Shown here: piece after piece, positions 54,810 through 64,000 of the stretch
Layout of the letters: each line of letters begins with the position of its first letter
Numbering within the stretch: the stretch's first letter is position 1
Assembly (NCBI GenBank): GCA_002163245.1
Contig: MAAL01000185.1
Coordinates: 1 to 64,000 of the forward strand
DNA from: Gammaproteobacteria bacterium 42_54_T18
GTDB taxonomy: Bacteria > Pseudomonadota > Gammaproteobacteria > Pseudomonadales > Ketobacteraceae
Reading direction: 5' to 3'
DNA: 64,000 bases
The notes under the pieces: generated by a model
The model's input: only the letters and a program-made list of their open reading frames with translations
Told to the model about the DNA's origin: nothing
Databases searched by the model: none
Made by a program: the position numbers and the translations under genes

Positions 54810-54845
54810 TGTATATCCTTGCGGCCTGCGATAAAAGGCGAGTTA

Positions 54846-55436
54846 TTAGAAGGAGACTTTTACGGCTTTCTTGGCTTCAGGGTTTTCTAACTCCAATGAT
54901 TCAGCTTGATTGAAGCTTGATCGACTGGCGATGATACTGTTGGGGAATTGCTCTCGGTAGGTGTTGTACACCATGACTGCATCGTTATAGGCTTGGCGAG
55001 AGAATGCAATGCGGTTTTCTGTTGAGGATAACTCTTCCATTAGTTGAGCCATATTCTCATTGGCTTGCAACTCAGGGTAACTTTCTGATAATGCGAAGAA
55101 ATTACCCAGCGCGCTGCCCAACAATCCTTCAGCCCCGGATAGCGCTTTAATGGCACCACTATTGTCGGGGTTCCTTGCTGCGTGTTTGGATGCCGCTAAA
55201 GCTTGGTTACGCGCTTCGATAACGGCGGTTAACGTCTCTTTTTCGTGCTTCATAAATGTTTTGGCGGTTTCAACCAAGTTAGGAATGAGATCGTAACGGC
55301 GCTGTAGTTGTACATCAATTTGTGAAAAAGCATTTTTGAACCGGTTACGCAAAGATACAAGGCGGTTGTAGATGGCAATCACAAAGGCAATCGCGGCGAT
55401 GACAACGACTAAAAAAATGATAGTACTAGTGGACAT
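54846..55436 (-). CDS. lemA: LemA family protein
   Basis: The 196-residue protein has one N-terminal membrane helix (about 5-25) and a coiled-coil-like helical domain with VQLQRRYDLIPNLVETAKTFM (about 42-62) and the Glu/Arg motif NRIAFSRQAYNDAVMVYNTYREQFP. LemA proteins are of unknown function but are very often next to HtpX/M48 proteases, as here. The start follows a GAGGG site (reverse strand). Confidence 0.93.
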   Translation of the reverse strand: MSTSTIIFLVVVIAAIAFVIAIYNRLVSLRNRFKNAFSQIDVQLQRRYDLIPNLVETAKTFMKHEKETLTAVIEARNQALAASKHAARNPDNSGAIKALSGAEGLLGSALGNFFALSESYPELQANENMAQLMEELSSTENRIAFSRQAYNDAVMVYNTYREQFPNSIIASRSSFNQAESLELENPEAKKAVKVSF

Positions 55437-55561
55437 AATATTCCCTCAAAATGGCGGTTTTACATAATATAGCGGGAATATTGCTTTGGTGGTAGTTTGA
55501 GGCGGTATGGATAAAAGTGGCGCTACAAAAAAGCGGGTGCAGTGTGTATAGTAAGCTACTT

Positions 55562-56311
55562 CTAACCTCGTGCTAGTAAAATGTGCTTCTGATAAATGGG
55601 CCAGAAGTTATCTAAATAAATGGCCTGATAGCGCTGAGTGTTACTGTGGTAAAAAGCTACGGCTTTGGACATGCTGCCATGGCGTTGGATGAGTTTTTTT
55701 ATGTATCGTGCAGAATAATGGATGTTGATTGCTGGGTCGTATAGCTCTGCCATGCTATTAAAGTGACGGCCATGAAATCGCCAATTGATTTGCATGTAAC
55801 CGATGTCAGTACTCTTTACATCTAACAAACGAATATGCGTTTTTTTGGGTGTTTCAAAGCCCCAGCGCTTAGCATCTTTTAATATGTCACTTAAGGCTAG
55901 TTGGGCGTCTTTTTCATTTCGGTAAAATAAACGTGTTGACGCTTGTCGTTTAAACGATAGTTTTAGTAACCATGGGCGGGAGTGGATATTGTTTATCTGA
56001 TTTAATGCATCAGTCAAACTAGCAGGTTGAAAACCTTCTCCGTTGACGTTAAATGCCCAGGGATTATTTTGTGACTCAACTTCACAAATACTGCGTAAAA
56101 CAGTTTCACTGATACCGTATTTAGCGGCTGCTTGCTTAAAAATAGACGCGTGTCTATCGTTTGTAGGGCTATTTTGTGAGAGTTGGTTATCTGTTGTTTT
56201 TGTGTCTGCTGCTTGGGCCGTTTGTGTGTTTACAAATACAGAAACAGCAATAGAAACAATCACTATAACGTGCAGAAGGAGTTGGGTTGTCGCATTGTGC
56301 AATAAAAGCAT
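55562..56311 (-). CDS. Lytic transglycosylase (SLT domain)
   Basis: The 249-residue protein has a hydrophobic signal region (about 11-35) and an SLT lysozyme-like domain: catalytic Glu79 in ICEVESQNNPWAFN, then DIGYMQINWRFHGRHF and AVAFYHSNTQRY. Such enzymes cut peptidoglycan glycan strands with formation of 1,6-anhydro ends, in the periplasm. It could serve cell-wall turnover or a machine such as a secretion system. No clear partner gene adjoins; lemA lies 125 bases downstream. Confidence 0.88.
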   Translation of the reverse strand: MLLLHNATTQLLLHVIVIVSIAVSVFVNTQTAQAADTKTTDNQLSQNSPTNDRHASIFKQAAAKYGISETVLRSICEVESQNNPWAFNVNGEGFQPASLTDALNQINNIHSRPWLLKLSFKRQASTRLFYRNEKDAQLALSDILKDAKRWGFETPKKTHIRLLDVKSTDIGYMQINWRFHGRHFNSMAELYDPAINIHYSARYIKKLIQRHGSMSKAVAFYHSNTQRYQAIYLDNFWPIYQKHILLARG

Positions 56312-56647
56312 GGAGGTTAACGTGTCTACTTATCATGTGATGGTCAAGTAAATGGCCTTGTTTTGTACGTGTATTGTACAAAAAATGGTGATTTCAATGG
56401 TTAATATTTGTAGTGTTTATGTAAAAGACGGCAATGGCGCAAAGAAAAATGAAATTTAATCAATTGTGCTGCGCCAGTATTAAAGGACGCTCTTTCCTAT
56501 GCCGGTTAGGTTGGGTTTGCCCTTTTCATAGATTTGTACTTTCATAATCAGTTACCATGCTGCTGTAAAATAGCCGACTGTAATAGGAAGGGATTGGGGG
56601 TCATGTAAACATATGTGATGCTCTTCTTTAAGGGGGCTGGGGTAGTT
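56312..56647. other. Intergenic region between transglycosylase and TonB receptor
   Basis: Apart from the inverted repeat noted at 56361-56383 I see no gene. A Shine-Dalgarno-like GGGGTAG is near the receptor start. A receptor promoter was not identified with confidence. Confidence 0.4.
56361..56383. promoter_or_regulatory. Inverted repeat upstream of the transglycosylase and TonB receptor
   Basis: TTTTGTAC (56361-56368) and GTACAAAA (56376-56383) form a perfect repeat with a seven-base gap, lying 50 bases before the transglycosylase start on the reverse strand and 265 before the receptor. The shape fits a dimeric repressor operator, regulator unknown. Confidence 0.4.
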
Positions 56648-58819
56648 ATGTTACGTATTAATACAATCACTTCACAGATTGGCTGGGGGCTTTTATTCAT
56701 TTTCTCGCTAATGAGTGTTAAAAGTTGGGGGCTTGAATCTGCGCAGTTTCAACAAGAAAGTGCTTACGATGGTATGGAAATCGAAGACCTCATGGGGTTG
56801 TCGATAACTTCTTTATCAAAACATCAAGAGCCTGTGTCGAAAGCGGCTGCTGCGGTATTTGTGCTGACGTCAGAGGATATTCGCCGCTCCCCTGTAACTT
56901 CTCTTATTGAAGCTTTGCGCCTGATCCCAGGCCTAAATGTGCAGCGTATCAATAATACGCGATTTAATGTGTCCATACGGGGTTTGAATGGCCCGTTTCC
57001 AAAGCACCTATTGGTCATGGTGGATGGTCGCTCAGTTTATAACCCTCTGTATGCGGGTGTGTATTGGGAGCAGAGGGATATTCCTTTGTCGATTATCGAT
57101 CGCATTGAAGTTGTGAGGGGCCCTGGTGGTGCTGTATGGGGTTCTAACGCGCTTAATGGCGTAATAAATATCATCACTAAGCCAAGTGCTTTGCAACAAG
57201 GCGGGAAGCTAACTACTTATATTAGTTCGCGTGAGAAACAGGCAATCGTTACTGTTGGTGGCGAGGATAGCGATTCACAAAAATCTACTACGTGGAGATT
57301 ATTTGCTGATGAGCATCGCTATGAGCGCAGTGATAAGATAGGTTATGAAAACAGTTATGGGCAATTTGGTCCGGATGAACTTGTTGATGATAGTGGAATT
57401 ACTCGTCGAGCCGGGGCGCGGGTTGATAGTATGTTGGCTAATCACCTGCAATGGTGGGCAGATGTTCAGCATTATCAAACCAAAACCTACTATTTAGAGA
57501 ATGTTTTTGAAGGTAATGTTCCACAGATACAAAATATCGATGTGGATATAGAAGGCTACACCTTTAATTCACAACTGAGTCGAAACCTTTCACGGAGCCA
57601 ACAATGGAGTTTGCAACTCTTTGCGGAGTATTATGATCGCGATCTGGGAGGCGTATTACGAGAGCGGCAAGGGCAATTGGACATCAGTGGTCAGTATCGT
57701 TTTTTAGCCGGAATTCACAACATTACACTAGGTAGCAATTACCGAGGTTATACTGATCATTATACAGGGACCGAGACGGGATATTTACAGCCTGATAGCG
57801 AATACAATTTTCTTATCGCAGGGTTTGTTCAGGATAAAATAGCATTTTCTGACTCCTGGGCGTTAACATTGGGGGCTAAGTTTGAGCGGCATCGTGTGCA
57901 ATCTACATTTATTCAGCCGACAGCACGCTTAACGTGGAGTGCGCAAGAAGATTTAACCTTATGGTTTGCCTATTCTAAGTCTATGCAGGCGCAAACTTGA
58001 GATCTTCGTGGTATCTATTGGCGGTTAGCCTGTATTTGTAATACGGCTTTAAAAGATGTGTTAGATGGGTTTCGAGCAGATCAACTTAATGGATTGCCAC
58101 AGATAGTCATTGATTACGCAAATAATAACCCTACGGCTGTTGTTCCTATTATCACTGTAATGGAGGGTCAGAGCGGAAATGAGTTTGAAACTCAACTGGC
58201 GGCTTGGGAATGGGGGATAAGAGCACGTCTAGCAGAAAATTGGGTGTTAGATTTGTCTGCGTATTTTCATGAATATAGCGATATTATTACAGCGGAAACA
58301 TCAGAGTATCGTTTGTTTTTTAACGCTCAGGGAATTGATTATGCCGAACGTGTTTTACATTATTCCGAAGGAGTGGATGCGTTAAGTAGTGGGGCCGATT
58401 TGGTGTTAAATTGGAAGTGGAGGAAAGGCATGATGTGGCGTTTTTCCTACTCGTATTTTAACTTGGACGTAAAGCTGAAAGGTGGAGAGTCGATATATTA
58501 TGAGTTTCAAGAATACTTAGACCCATTGCACCAAGCATCAATACAGTTGGACTGGAACGTGACCGAACGGTGGCATCTGAATACGTTCATACGTTACGTT
58601 GGTAAAGCGCCGTATTTTTCTGGGTGGGAGCCGGTAGACGCGTATACAACGGTTGATATGAAGGTGAACTATGCGTTACTGCCGGAGCTGGATGTTTTTG
58701 TAATCGGAAAAAATATATTTGATGATGCTCAAGTAGAAGGGCATATTGTAAGTGATCAACCGAATGCTGAAACTGAGGTCAAACGTTCGCTTATCCTGGG
58801 TTTTAGTGTGGATTTTTAA
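56648..58819 (+). pseudogene. TonB-dependent receptor interrupted by an in-frame TGA
   Basis: One frame runs from ATG 56648 to 58819 with a single TGA at 57998-58000 (codon 451). Before it: signal peptide (about 1-26), plug domain (SLIEALRLIPGLNVQ, RIEVVRGPGGAVWGSNALNG VINIITK) and the first barrel strands. After it, the frame continues through barrel strands to a terminal ..LILGFSVDF, the aromatic ending that outer-membrane barrels need. The break is probably a nonsense mutation (for example CGA to TGA). The ligand is unknown; the family imports siderophores, vitamin B12 or other substrates. Confidence 0.85.
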
Positions 58820-58851
58820 TCCAAACTATTAAACGATTGTAGCGCTTTGTC

Positions 58852-58889
58852 ACTTTTGGCTCTTGTGAAAAGGGCCAAAAGTTTATATT
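58852..58889 (+). terminator. Terminator-like hairpin after the TonB receptor
   Basis: ACTTTTGGC (58852-58860) pairs with GCCAAAAGT (58874-58882) over a 13-base loop; the tail TTATATTTT is only partly T-rich. It lies 33 bases after the receptor stop and is a moderate terminator candidate. Confidence 0.55.
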
Positions 58890-58953
58890 TTGAGACAATT
58901 AGATAGGCAGGTAGAGGCTTAAAGCTGATCAAATATTTCAGTAATTCCGCTAT

Positions 58954-58964
58954 TTGTTATACAA
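58954..58964 (+). promoter_or_regulatory. Possible Zur half-site upstream of folE2
   Basis: TGTTATACAAT at 58954-58964, 68 bases before the folE2 ATG, resembles half of the Zur consensus (TGTTATA plus an inverted partner), but the second half is poor. It could equally be a -10 region. It is weak. Confidence 0.2.
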
Positions 58965-59032
58965 TCTGCCGTCATTTTTACAAATATTTTTTCCGATTTA
59001 ATTGTTAAACATCCCTATTGAGGGGTAAGTGT

Positions 59033-59986
59033 ATGAAATTTATGGATTTATCTTCCATGGGCAGCAAGTCAATGCCCGACGTAGCCAGTGTATCTCAGCC
59101 CAAAGCCGCCGGTGTTCTTGACTGGGTAGGCATGAGCGAGATTGAAGTTCCGTTGCAAATAGTGACACGTAATGGCGGTATTGCTCATTCTGTGGCAAAA
59201 GCGCAAGCTTATGTGAATTTGGTAAACCCAGAAGCCAAAGGCATTCACATGTCGCGCTTATACCTTTTGCTGGATGAGTTGTGTCATCTGCCGTTGACGG
59301 TTACATCATTAAAAGAAGTCTTGGGGCGATTTCTTGAATCTCATAAAGGTTTGAGCGATAAAGCATTTTTAGATTTTCGATTTGACTTTCTAGCCCGTCG
59401 CCCAGCATTAAAGAGTGAGTTTAGTGGTTGGAAAGCGTACCCGTCTCGTATTATTGCCACGCATCGAAATGGTGAAGTTGATATGGAATTACGTTGTGAA
59501 ATTCCATACTCATCTACCTGCCCCTGTTCGGCCGCTTTGGCACGTCAGTTAATTCAGCAGCAGTTTAAATCGGACTTTGGTGATGCTGACAAGGTGTCTG
59601 CAGAAGAGGTTTATGGTTGGTTAGGAACAGAGCAGGGTATTATGGCAACGCCTCATAGCCAGCGTAGTGTTGCAGAAATACGTGTTGAGTTAGGAGGGAA
59701 TGTCGATAGCTTTGCATTGGAAGAGATTATTGATACGGTTGAAGGTTGTTTAAAAACACCAGTGCAGACGGCCGTTAAGCGCGAAGATGAGCAAGAGTTT
59801 GCTCGTCTTAATGGTCAAAATTTAATGTTTTGTGAAGATGCTGCTCGTAAAATACAAAAAGCATTAAACGAAGCTGACTACCCAGATTTTTGGGTGAGAG
59901 TAAATCATCTTGAAAGTCTCCATGCTCATAATGCGGTAAGTATTGTGACAAAAGGTATTGATGGTGGGTATTTGCCTCAGCCTTAA
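59033..59986 (+). CDS. folE2: GTP cyclohydrolase FolE2 (type IB)
   Basis: ATG at 59033 follows GAGGGGTAAGTGT and gives 317 residues starting MKFMDLSSMGSKSMPDV. FolE2 opens GTP to dihydroneopterin triphosphate, the first step of folate synthesis, with metals other than zinc. Conserved parts are RMSRLY-like SRLYLLL, the Cys motif STCPCSAALARQ and the glutamate/histidine-rich TPHSQRS and PDFWVRVNHLESLHAHNAV. In other bacteria folE2 often belongs to the Zur regulon and replaces FolE when zinc is low. A FolE (type IA) copy, if any, is not in this window. Confidence 0.95.
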   Translation: MKFMDLSSMGSKSMPDVASVSQPKAAGVLDWVGMSEIEVPLQIVTRNGGIAHSVAKAQAYVNLVNPEAKGIHMSRLYLLLDELCHLPLTVTSLKEVLGRFLESHKGLSDKAFLDFRFDFLARRPALKSEFSGWKAYPSRIIATHRNGEVDMELRCEIPYSSTCPCSAALARQLIQQQFKSDFGDADKVSAEEVYGWLGTEQGIMATPHSQRSVAEIRVELGGNVDSFALEEIIDTVEGCLKTPVQTAVKREDEQEFARLNGQNLMFCEDAARKIQKALNEADYPDFWVRVNHLESLHAHNAVSIVTKGIDGGYLPQP

Positions 59987-60022
59987 TGCTTTATGTGGTA
60001 GTAAAATCACGTTGATGTACTG

Positions 60023-60084
60023 CAAAAATAGTATAAAAAAGGCGAAACCTAACGTTAGGTTTCGCCTTTTTTATACTATTTTTG
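60023..60084. terminator. 62-bp perfect palindrome, bidirectional terminator between folE2 and cysS
   Basis: Bases 60023-60053 are the exact reverse complement of 60054-60084: a 31-base arm with no unpaired spacer. The GC core GGCGAAACC/GGTTTCGCC with A- and T-runs serves both converging transcripts (folE2 forward, cysS reverse). Its length is unusual. Confidence 0.92.
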
Positions 60085-60098
60085 TTATTGAGGTAGGC

Positions 60099-61493
60099 TT
60101 ATCCACGTGTCCAGCGAGTGCCTTCTTTTGAGTCCTCCAAGATAATGCCTTGCTCTTTTAACTCGTCTCGGATCTCATCGGAGCGAGCGAAGTTTTTATC
60201 TGTCCTTGCTTGTAAGCGTTCTTCAATAAGTGCGTCAATTTTATCATCTGATAATCCGCTCTCATTGTTGGTGCTTTCAGGCTGCCACTTGAACCACTCG
60301 TCCGCATCCTGGGAGAGTAGGCCCAAGTAACTACCTGCTTTTCGAAGTGCTTGTTGTAATGAGGACTTCTCGTCACCCTGAGCTTTATTTGCTTCACCTG
60401 CCAAGGCATGTAACACCGATAATGCCTGTGGTGTAGCAAGATCATCCTTGATGAAGTTCTCTAGTTCATCAATTTTTGCGTGTTGCGTATTGTCAGCGTT
60501 TAGCGGAGTATCTCGTAATGCTCCGTATAAACGGTCAAGGCTAGCTTTAGCCTGTAATAATGTATCTTCAGACCAATCTAAGGGTGAGCGGTAATGCGCC
60601 GTTAATAAAGCAAATCGCAAAACCTCACCTGGAAATTTGTCTAACAGCTCGCGCACGGTAAAAAAATTACCGACGGACTTTGCCATTTTTTCACCGTTCA
60701 TGGTGATGTAACCGTTATGCATCCAGTAGTTAACAAAGTTCTCACTACCATGGTCATGGCAGCAGGTACCCTGAGCAATTTCATTTTCGTGGTGAGGGAA
60801 AATCAAATCCTGCCCGCCACAATGAATATCAATAGTCTTACCAAGGTGTTTATTGATCATTGCCGAACATTCGATATGCCAACCTGGACGACCACGACCC
60901 CAGGGGCTCTTCCAGCCGGGTAAATCGTCAGTGGAGGGTTTCCACAAAACAAAATCACCAGGTTCTCTTTTGTAAGATTCTACTTCAACTCGCGCACCTG
61001 CAAGCATGTCTTCCACATTGCGATTGGAAAGTTTCCCATAATTGCTATCAGTGGATACCTGGAATAACACATGGCCTTGTGCTTCATAGGCATGACCTTT
61101 TTCAATCAATGTTTGAATCATTTCAATCATAACATCGATATTGTCAGTGGCTCTTGGCTCCAGATCTGGTGTTAGTGTTTGCAAGTGTGCCATATCTTCG
61201 TGAAAGGCATCAGCAAAACGAGAGCTAAGCTCACCAATTGTTTCATTGTTTTCTGCCGATGCTTTATTGATCTTGTCATCAACGTCGGTAATGTTACGAG
61301 CGTATTTAACACTGGCATAATTGCGCTTTAATAACCGATATAACACGTCAAAAATAACCACAGGCCGAGCGTTACCAATATGTACGTAGTTGTACACAGT
61401 GGGGCCGCAGACATACATGGTGATTTCATCTGGGTTGATGGGAGTGAACACATCTTTATTTTGCGTCAGGGTGTTATACAGTTTTATCGTCAT
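60099..61493 (-). CDS. cysS: Cysteinyl-tRNA synthetase
   Basis: The 464-residue class I synthetase charges tRNA-Cys. Motifs: Cys29 of [10 protein letters not shown] (zinc ligand), HIGNARP for HIGH, the zinc segment GWHIECS (about 204-210), HHENE (about 230-236), and KMAKSVGN, a KMSKS variant with Ala. The C-terminal helical and tRNA-anticodon domains are present. It starts [18 protein letters not shown]. Next to it on the reverse strand is thrS, with a 334-base gap. Confidence 0.96.
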   Translation of the reverse strand: MTIKLYNTLTQNKDVFTPINPDEITMYVCGPTVYNYVHIGNARPVVIFDVLYRLLKRNYASVKYARNITDVDDKINKASAENNETIGELSSRFADAFHEDMAHLQTLTPDLEPRATDNIDVMIEMIQTLIEKGHAYEAQGHVLFQVSTDSNYGKLSNRNVEDMLAGARVEVESYKREPGDFVLWKPSTDDLPGWKSPWGRGRPGWHIECSAMINKHLGKTIDIHCGGQDLIFPHHENEIAQGTCCHDHGSENFVNYWMHNGYITMNGEKMAKSVGNFFTVRELLDKFPGEVLRFALLTAHYRSPLDWSEDTLLQAKASLDRLYGALRDTPLNADNTQHAKIDELENFIKDDLATPQALSVLHALAGEANKAQGDEKSSLQQALRKAGSYLGLLSQDADEWFKWQPESTNNESGLSDDKIDALIEERLQARTDKNFARSDEIRDELKEQGIILEDSKEGTRWTRG

Positions 61494-61636
61494 GATAGTT
61501 TCGGTTTTAATTCAGAGGCTAGGTTTAATAAATATAATGTTTTCGTAATATTTGCAATTGCGATTACTGCAAGGGAGCATTAGCTGCAACGAGGGATTCA
61601 ATGCCTCAATTCAGTTGAGTCTGAAATCTCGGATAA

Positions 61637-61783
61637 GTCTTTTATTTGTTATTGCCGTTCAGAAACGTCTGCGGCATGGATACCCAGTGCACTCGCTTTA
61701 CTCGCGAGGCAGGCTCCGTCGCAGTTGAGCACGCATGGATGCGTGCTTTTGCGATTTCTGAATACTAATAACAAATAAAAGAC
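61637..61783. repeat. Structured inverted-repeat element between thrS and cysS (MITE-like)
   Basis: Outer arms of 17 bases (61637-61653 and 61767-61783) are perfect inverted repeats, and inner arms TTCAGAAA (61658-61665) and TTTCTGAA (61755-61762) pair as well. The interior contains further stems. The symmetrical ends make it look like a miniature inverted-repeat transposable element or a mobile non-coding repeat. No target duplication was identified with certainty. Whether copies exist elsewhere cannot be told here. Confidence 0.55.
61729..61751 (+). terminator. Terminator-like hairpin inside the inverted-repeat element
   Basis: AGCACGCAT and ATGCGTGCT pair across GG, followed by TTTGCG: a short strong stem with a small T-run. 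Its polarity (+) is opposite to thrS and cysS. It lies within the element at 61637-61783. Confidence 0.5.
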
Positions 61784-61827
61784 GCTCTTGGAGATCCGCA
61801 ACTCCCCTAGAGATGTTATTAGGCACT

Positions 61828-63741
61828 TTATACAGGCATTGCCGTATCAGTAACCAACTGTGCAATAGCATCAGCGATATTAGTTACCGTATTAGCTTTA
61901 CTGCCCAGCTTTCTAATCGCCACTTGTTTGTCGGTAGCTTCGTTTTTACCAACAACCCAAATTTGAGGGATTTTCTGGTTACTATGCTCGCGAACCTTAC
62001 GGCCAATTTTCTCGTTACGAATATCAAGCTCCGCACGAATACCAACAGCTTGTAATTGTTTGCGCACTTCTTCTGCCCAAGGGTCAGCTTCTTCAGTGAT
62101 TGTCGCAATGACAACCGGAGTAGGCGTTAACCAAAGGGGAAGGTGACCCGCAGTGCTTTCAATAAGCATTCCAAGAAAACGTTCTAAAGAGCCCATAACA
62201 GCTCTGTGTAACATAACCGGGCGATGACGTTCACCATCGGCTCCCACATATTCAGCGTCCAAACGTTCCGGCAATACAAAATCAACCTGAAGCGTACCGC
62301 ACTGCCAATCACGGCCAATTGCGTCTCGTAAGGTGAATTCTAATTTCGGGCCATAGAATGCACCTTCGCCAGGGTTCATTTCGTATTCTAATCCCGCTAA
62401 TTCAACCGCTTCTTTCAATGCACCTTCTGCTTTGTCCCAGGTTTCATCACTACCCGCCCGGTTGTCTGGGCGGTCAGAAAACTTCACTAAGATGTCGTCA
62501 AAGCCAAAATCTTTATAAACTTCAATTAAAAACTCGATAAAGTCTTTAGTTTCTTTATTGATCTGGTCTTCTGTACAGAATATGTGAGCATCATCTTGAC
62601 CGAATGAGCGAGCACGCATTAAACCGTGTAGTGCGCCGTGAGCTTCGTTGCGATGAAGCATGCTGAATTCAGCTAAGCGCAGAGGCAAGTCTCGATAGCT
62701 TTTCAAACCTTGCTTAAATATTTGCACATGGCCAGGGCAATTCATTGGTTTAATCGCCATTTCCCCATGATCCGTACAACAGGTAAACATATCATCTGCG
62801 TACTTGTCCCAGTGACCAGAAGCTTCCCATAATTTGCGATCCATCATCATTGGAGTGCAAACCTCTTGGTAGCCGACACGTTCCATTTTTTCACCAATAT
62901 ACTGCTGAAGCTTTTTGCGAAGTTTCCAGCCTTTTGGGTGCCAGAACATGCTACCTACGGCTTCAGATTGCATGTGAAACAGTTCCATCTCTTTGCCAAG
63001 CTTACGGTGGTCACGCTTTTCCGCTTCTTCTAACTGGTGCAAGTAGGCTTTGAGTTCTTTTTTATCGCGCCATGCAGTGCCGTAGATGCGTTGCAGCTGA
63101 GGATTGTTTGCATCGCCACGCCAGTATGCACCAGCAATTTTCATTATCTTAAAAAATTTACCGAGCTTGCTTGTACTTGGTAAATGGGGCCCACGACAAA
63201 GGTCGATAAAGTCGCCTTGACGGTATAGAGTGATAGTTTCTGATTCAGGGAGGTCTTGAATAAGCTCAGCTTTAAAGCTTTCGCCTTTTTCCTCGAAAAA
63301 CTTGATAGCTTCATTGCGATCCCAGACTTCACGAATGATGTCGTCAGCTCGATCAACAATCGCAAACATGTGTTTTTCAATTTTCTCTAGATCATCAGGG
63401 GTGAACGACTCTTCACGGAAAAAGTCATAATAGAATCCATTTTCAATGGCAGGGCCGATAGTGACTTGAGTTTCAGGATAAAGCTCCTTGACCGCTTGCG
63501 CCATTACGTGAGCTGCATCGTGGCGAATAAGCTCCAAAGCTTCAGGTTGGTTACGTGTGATGATACGAACCGTAGTATTGGTGTCCAATGTGGTGCTTAG
63601 ATCTAGCATCTCGTCGTTTATGGCGATAGCAACGGCTTGTTTCGCAAGGCCGGGACCAATATCAGCGGCTAATTCTAAGCCGGTAATCGGGTTTTCAAAG
63701 CTTCGAACACTGCCGTCTGGCAGGGTGATTTCAATGGACAT
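61828..63741 (-). CDS. thrS: Threonyl-tRNA synthetase
   Basis: The 637-residue class II synthetase has an N-terminal TGS domain ([15 protein letters not shown]..), an editing (SAD) domain with [11 protein letters not shown] and the Cys-containing CRGPHLPST, then the catalytic domain with [23 protein letters not shown], and a C-terminal anticodon domain. Zinc ligands (MNCPGH Cys, and later His) are visible. The start [10 protein letters not shown] is at 63741 on the reverse strand. In E. coli thrS precedes infC; here the window ends upstream, and cysS lies downstream. Confidence 0.97.
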   Translation of the reverse strand: MSIEITLPDGSVRSFENPITGLELAADIGPGLAKQAVAIAINDEMLDLSTTLDTNTTVRIITRNQPEALELIRHDAAHVMAQAVKELYPETQVTIGPAIENGFYYDFFREESFTPDDLEKIEKHMFAIVDRADDIIREVWDRNEAIKFFEEKGESFKAELIQDLPESETITLYRQGDFIDLCRGPHLPSTSKLGKFFKIMKIAGAYWRGDANNPQLQRIYGTAWRDKKELKAYLHQLEEAEKRDHRKLGKEMELFHMQSEAVGSMFWHPKGWKLRKKLQQYIGEKMERVGYQEVCTPMMMDRKLWEASGHWDKYADDMFTCCTDHGEMAIKPMNCPGHVQIFKQGLKSYRDLPLRLAEFSMLHRNEAHGALHGLMRARSFGQDDAHIFCTEDQINKETKDFIEFLIEVYKDFGFDDILVKFSDRPDNRAGSDETWDKAEGALKEAVELAGLEYEMNPGEGAFYGPKLEFTLRDAIGRDWQCGTLQVDFVLPERLDAEYVGADGERHRPVMLHRAVMGSLERFLGMLIESTAGHLPLWLTPTPVVIATITEEADPWAEEVRKQLQAVGIRAELDIRNEKIGRKVREHSNQKIPQIWVVGKNEATDKQVAIRKLGSKANTVTNIADAIAQLVTDTAMPV

Positions 63742-64000
63742 GGTGGTTCCTGAATAATGTCAAACCAAAGTAAAGGGTGTGGCCTAGTATATTAAACCGT
63801 AATTGTAGATATCGCTGTGGTTACAGGTAGTGCTACGTAAGGTAGAGTATAAGGCAAACGAACACGAAATTTTATAACAGAATGGCTATTAGCTAAAGGC
63901 ATTTCGTAAGGTGGTGCTAGACGCAATTAAATATGGTCACTTTTGTGATGGCTAAGATAGAGATTGTTGTGATCGTTTGATATGTATGTTGAAGAATGGA
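63742..64000. other. Region upstream of thrS at the window edge
   Basis: No gene is seen in these 259 bases. The thrS leader should lie here (reverse strand), but I could not identify the mimic-tRNA structure of an autoregulated operator or a clear promoter. Confidence 0.4.

Larger units (their letters stand above)
61494..61827. other. thrS-cysS intergenic region
   Basis: This 334-base gap holds no gene; it contains the inverted-repeat element (61637-61783) and a small hairpin CTCAA/TTGAG at 61605-61619. The thrS stop lies at its right edge and the cysS start at its left edge (both reverse strand). Confidence 0.6.

Noticed and set aside
57998-58000. Selenocysteine reading of the TGA in the TonB receptor
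   Set aside because: No SECIS-like stem was recognised next to it, and receptors of this type do not use selenocysteine. A mutation is simpler.

Overview
The window is one contiguous stretch of a gammaproteobacterial chromosome, probably from a marine, aerobic heterotroph of the Pseudomonadales/Oceanospirillales/Cellvibrionales type. The evidence is a complete S10-spc-alpha ribosomal cluster, the uvrA-MFS-ssb order familiar from Pseudomonas, a BirA-type bio operon, PsrA-like operators in front of an acyl-CoA dehydrogenase, type II secretion genes, PEP-CTERM and GlyGly-CTERM proteins, and moderate GC content. The genus is not resolved, and the marine habitat is inference.

Layout. 1-13963: end of tuf, then the S10, spc and alpha ribosomal operons with secY, rpmJ and rpoA. 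A promoter with a GC-rich discriminator precedes S10, and a similar one precedes rpsM. 14090-23471: a class V aminotransferase, a secreted GlyGly-CTERM protein, uvrA (reverse), a YajR-like MFS transporter, ssb, and a PEP-CTERM protein behind a textbook sigma-54 promoter. 23852-27798: a partial type II secretion locus in the order gspN-gspC-gspD. 27991-35693: a PanE-like reductase, srkA and comF (both reverse), and bioBFHCD starting from a promoter that overlaps a BirA operator. 35880-37123: a small flagellar-type protein plus an HExxH SprA-related protein. 37589-39391: a long acyl-CoA dehydrogenase with two PsrA-like boxes upstream. 39700-41175: an unrecognised secreted helical protein with a hexanucleotide tandem repeat. 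41633-45069: a YihG-type acyltransferase, a MarR regulator, rhlB and a MocA-like protein. 45106-48271: IorB/IorA-type molybdenum hydroxylase subunits and a cupin. 48507-52697: a damaged hybrid sensor kinase and an apparently intact REC-GGEEF diguanylate cyclase. 52785-56311: M48 protease, LemA and a lytic transglycosylase (all reverse). 56648-58819: a TonB-dependent receptor with an in-frame TGA. 59033-63741: folE2, cysS and thrS, with a structured, MITE-like inverted-repeat element between cysS and thrS.

How the genes fit together. Most of the window is housekeeping: translation, DNA repair, biotin, folate and tRNA charging. The accessory parts concern envelope and secretion functions. The least explained items are the SprA-related pair, the 491-residue repeat protein, the multiply broken kinase next to an intact cyclase, the 61.6-61.8 kb element, and the sigma-54-driven PEP-CTERM gene. 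No CRISPR array, prophage, insertion sequence or tRNA gene was seen. I found no clearly new multi-gene system; these are the best candidates.
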